This document shows positions 62,642 through 64,000 of a DNA stretch of 64,000 bases, one piece after another. The position numbers were made by a program, and so were the translations under genes. The notes below the pieces were generated by a model. That model made no database searches. It worked only from the letters and a program-made list of their open reading frames with translations, and was not told the DNA's origin. The stretch's first letter is position 1. Each line of letters starts with the position of its first letter. Source of the DNA: Sulfitobacter sp. JL08 (lineage in GTDB: Bacteria; Pseudomonadota; Alphaproteobacteria; Rhodobacterales; Rhodobacteraceae); NCBI RefSeq assembly GCF_003352045.1, contig NZ_CP025815.1, positions 558,001 to 622,000 on the forward strand, written 5' to 3'.

Positions 62642-64000
62642 TTGGAAAATGACAATCAGGAACGCAAACTGACGACGATCCTTTCAGCTGATGTTGTTGG
62701 ATACTCCCAGCTCATGAGTAAGGATGAGAGCGGAACTCTGGCGAATCTCAAAGAACTTCGTCGGAGTTTGATCGATCCGCGGATCGAAGACCACTATGGT
62801 CGAACCGTCAAGCTTATGGGCGATGGGAGCCTTGTTGAATTTGCGAGTGTGGTGGACGCTGTAAGCTTCGCTGTAGACGTCCAGATCGCTCTTGCCGCTT
62901 CTCAGAAAAATAGGGCCGAAAACGACCGAATTCGATTCCGCATTGGGATCAATGTCGGCGATGTGATGGTCGATGGGGACGATATCTATGGCGATGGCGT
63001 CAATGTTGCTTCGCGGATCGAGGGATTGGCTGAACCGGGTGGAATTTGCGTATCTCAAACCGTTTTCGATCACGTTAAAGGCAAGCTCGATCTAAGTTTC
63101 GTACCCATGGGGCCGCAGCAGTTAAAGAACATTCCATCCCCGATGGAAACTTACAAAGTCGAACTTGACGAACGCTCCCAATCTTTCGCCACAGATGCCA
63201 TTGCCTCAACCGCAACCCCGACCAGAAAACCTCGACTACGAAGAGCTTTGGGCTGGATGATGGTCGCTGGTGTGGTGATCATTGGCTTTGCTATTGCGAC
63301 ACTCCAATTTCAATCAAATTCCTCAACGGGGACGGTGGTCGCGGTATTGCCTTTTGACGACTACAGCGCCCCACAATACCAAGACTATCTCAGCGATGCC
63401 GTGGCTGATAATATCATTAACTCTCTCGCGCGATTTCCGCAGCTGACCGTCATTTCACGACGTTCCAGTTTTCAGTTTCGGGACTCCGGTCTCGGCATAT
63501 CCGAAATTGCTTCCCAGCTTGGTGCAGACTTTATTCTGGAAGGCAGCCAGAGATATGATGGCACGAGACTTCAGATTACCACTCAGTTGATTGACGGTGA
63601 CACAGAAGCCAACATATGGGCCGAAAACATCGATGTGCCGCTCGACGAATTGCTCGAAGCGAACAACAGTATCAGTCTGAAGGTCGCGAGTGCAGTAGGT
63701 AGCAAGGTGATCGATACGGCCGCCGCGCGGATGTCCGAAGGCGATGTCAGTGCATTGTTGATTGCCAATGCGGCGCAAAGCCGGATCATGCGGAACTTCA
63801 ATCGCGAAAACCTGCTGACCAATATCGAAGAGCAAGAACAGTCCCTCAATGACCACCCCGACTCTGCTTGGGGTCATCTTGGTCAGGCTTTGTCGCTTCG
63901 CATTGGCCTGCGGTATGGCTGGATTGAAGGCGATGAAGAGGCGACGCGCAAAAGAATGTACGATCTCGCCCGCCGAGGCGTAGAACTCGACCCGAACAAT
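62642..64000 (+). CDS. Class III adenylate/guanylate cyclase with TolB-like and repeat regions, 3' partial
   Basis: The frame is open to the window end. It starts at TTG 62642 (CGGAGAT upstream; a TAA at 62615 rules out an earlier start far upstream). The N-terminal cyclase domain has the metal Asp in LSADVVGYSQLM, the adenine-selecting Lys in RTVKLMGDG, GDGVNVASRIE, and a standard length (about 170). Then a membrane segment (GWMMVAGVVIIGFAIATL, about residue 205) and a TolB-like domain (VVAVLPFDDYSA to DVPLDEL). TPR-like sequence continues at the edge. Unlike the cyclase at 45070 it keeps the catalytic Lys, so it is probably active. The end is outside the window. Confidence 0.87.
   Translation, partial: MENDNQERKLTTILSADVVGYSQLMSKDESGTLANLKELRRSLIDPRIEDHYGRTVKLMGDGSLVEFASVVDAVSFAVDVQIALAASQKNRAENDRIRFRIGINVGDVMVDGDDIYGDGVNVASRIEGLAEPGGICVSQTVFDHVKGKLDLSFVPMGPQQLKNIPSPMETYKVELDERSQSFATDAIASTATPTRKPRLRRALGWMMVAGVVIIGFAIATLQFQSNSSTGTVVAVLPFDDYSAPQYQDYLSDAVADNIINSLARFPQLTVISRRSSFQFRDSGLGISEIASQLGADFILEGSQRYDGTRLQITTQLIDGDTEANIWAENIDVPLDELLEANNSISLKVASAVGSKVIDTAAARMSEGDVSALLIANAAQSRIMRNFNRENLLTNIEEQEQSLNDHPDSAWGHLGQALSLRIGLRYGWIEGDEEATRKRMYDLARRGVELDPNN

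Noticed and set aside
1-64000. CRISPR arrays, tRNA and rRNA genes, replication origin, attachment sites
   Set aside because: No regularly spaced direct repeats, no tRNA-like cloverleaf or rRNA sequence, and no dnaA/parAB-like or integrase gene were seen on either strand; the dispersed repeats at 56-62.5 kb are irregular in spacing and orientation.

Overview
The window looks like a chromosomal segment of a marine alphaproteobacterium of the Roseobacter group (Rhodobacterales). The reasons are GC-rich codon use, a nosRZDFYLX operon with a hexameric tyrosine-coordinated haem protein nearby, a PhyR-NepR-EcfG general stress module, and many TRAP-free ABC uptake systems. This is inferred from gene content; there is no rRNA or other marker gene to fix the genus. 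No tRNA, rRNA or CRISPR array was seen.

Layout. (1) 1-6.4 kb: the 3' end of a GcvT/DmdA-like folate-dependent gene, a LuxR-type regulator, and a spermidine/putrescine-type ABC importer followed by a short-chain dehydrogenase. (2) 6.5-17.1 kb: a nitrogen-oxide block. An NsrR-like Rrf2 regulator with a matching palindromic operator heads a small operon (HTHP haem protein, DUF6522-like, DUF454). It is followed by an FNR/NnrR-type box and the complete nitrous oxide reductase operon nosRZDFYLX, almost all joined by ATGA overlaps. (3) 17.1-26.1 kb: a general stress island. PhyR, NepR, EcfG and an HWE/HisKA_2 histidine kinase sit at its centre. Six copies of the EcfG promoter (GGAAC-N16/17-CGTT) were found, including two interleaved, divergent copies between phyR and nepR. 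They precede small stress genes (PLDc_N, DUF883, DUF1328/Dps, CsbD/PPOX).

(4) 26.2-27.9 kb: a decayed IS3-family element abutting a truncated HlyD-type gene that also carries an in-frame stop. (5) 28.5-44.7 kb: a long co-directional sugar locus with a CUT1 ABC importer (two ATPases and a small membrane protein), a fused DhaK-DhaL kinase, a LacI regulator, two TIM-barrel isomerase/epimerase proteins, a Gfo/Idh/MocA dehydrogenase, xylulokinase, xylose isomerase, a MOSC protein and glucokinase. (6) 44.7-64 kb: an accessory, rearranged region. It holds two class III nucleotide cyclases, a winged-helix regulator, a porin, an apparent agmatinase/peptidyl-prolyl-isomerase deletion junction, an AraC regulator with two SDRs, a tandem pair of paralogous exported proteins, several single-gene enzymes, and at least five copies of a short dispersed repeat. 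Gene fragments (an IS3 orfA remnant, a TPR-cyclase tail) mark it as a turnover zone.

How the genes work together. Blocks 2 and 3 are each coherent. Block 2 links NO sensing (NsrR), oxygen/NO-dependent activation (FNR/NnrR box) and N2O reduction. Block 3 is a regulator with a local cluster of its own targets. Block 5 appears to import one sugar or glycoside and send its parts to xylulose-5-phosphate, glucose-6-phosphate and a phosphorylated ketose, but its substrate cannot be read from sequence alone.
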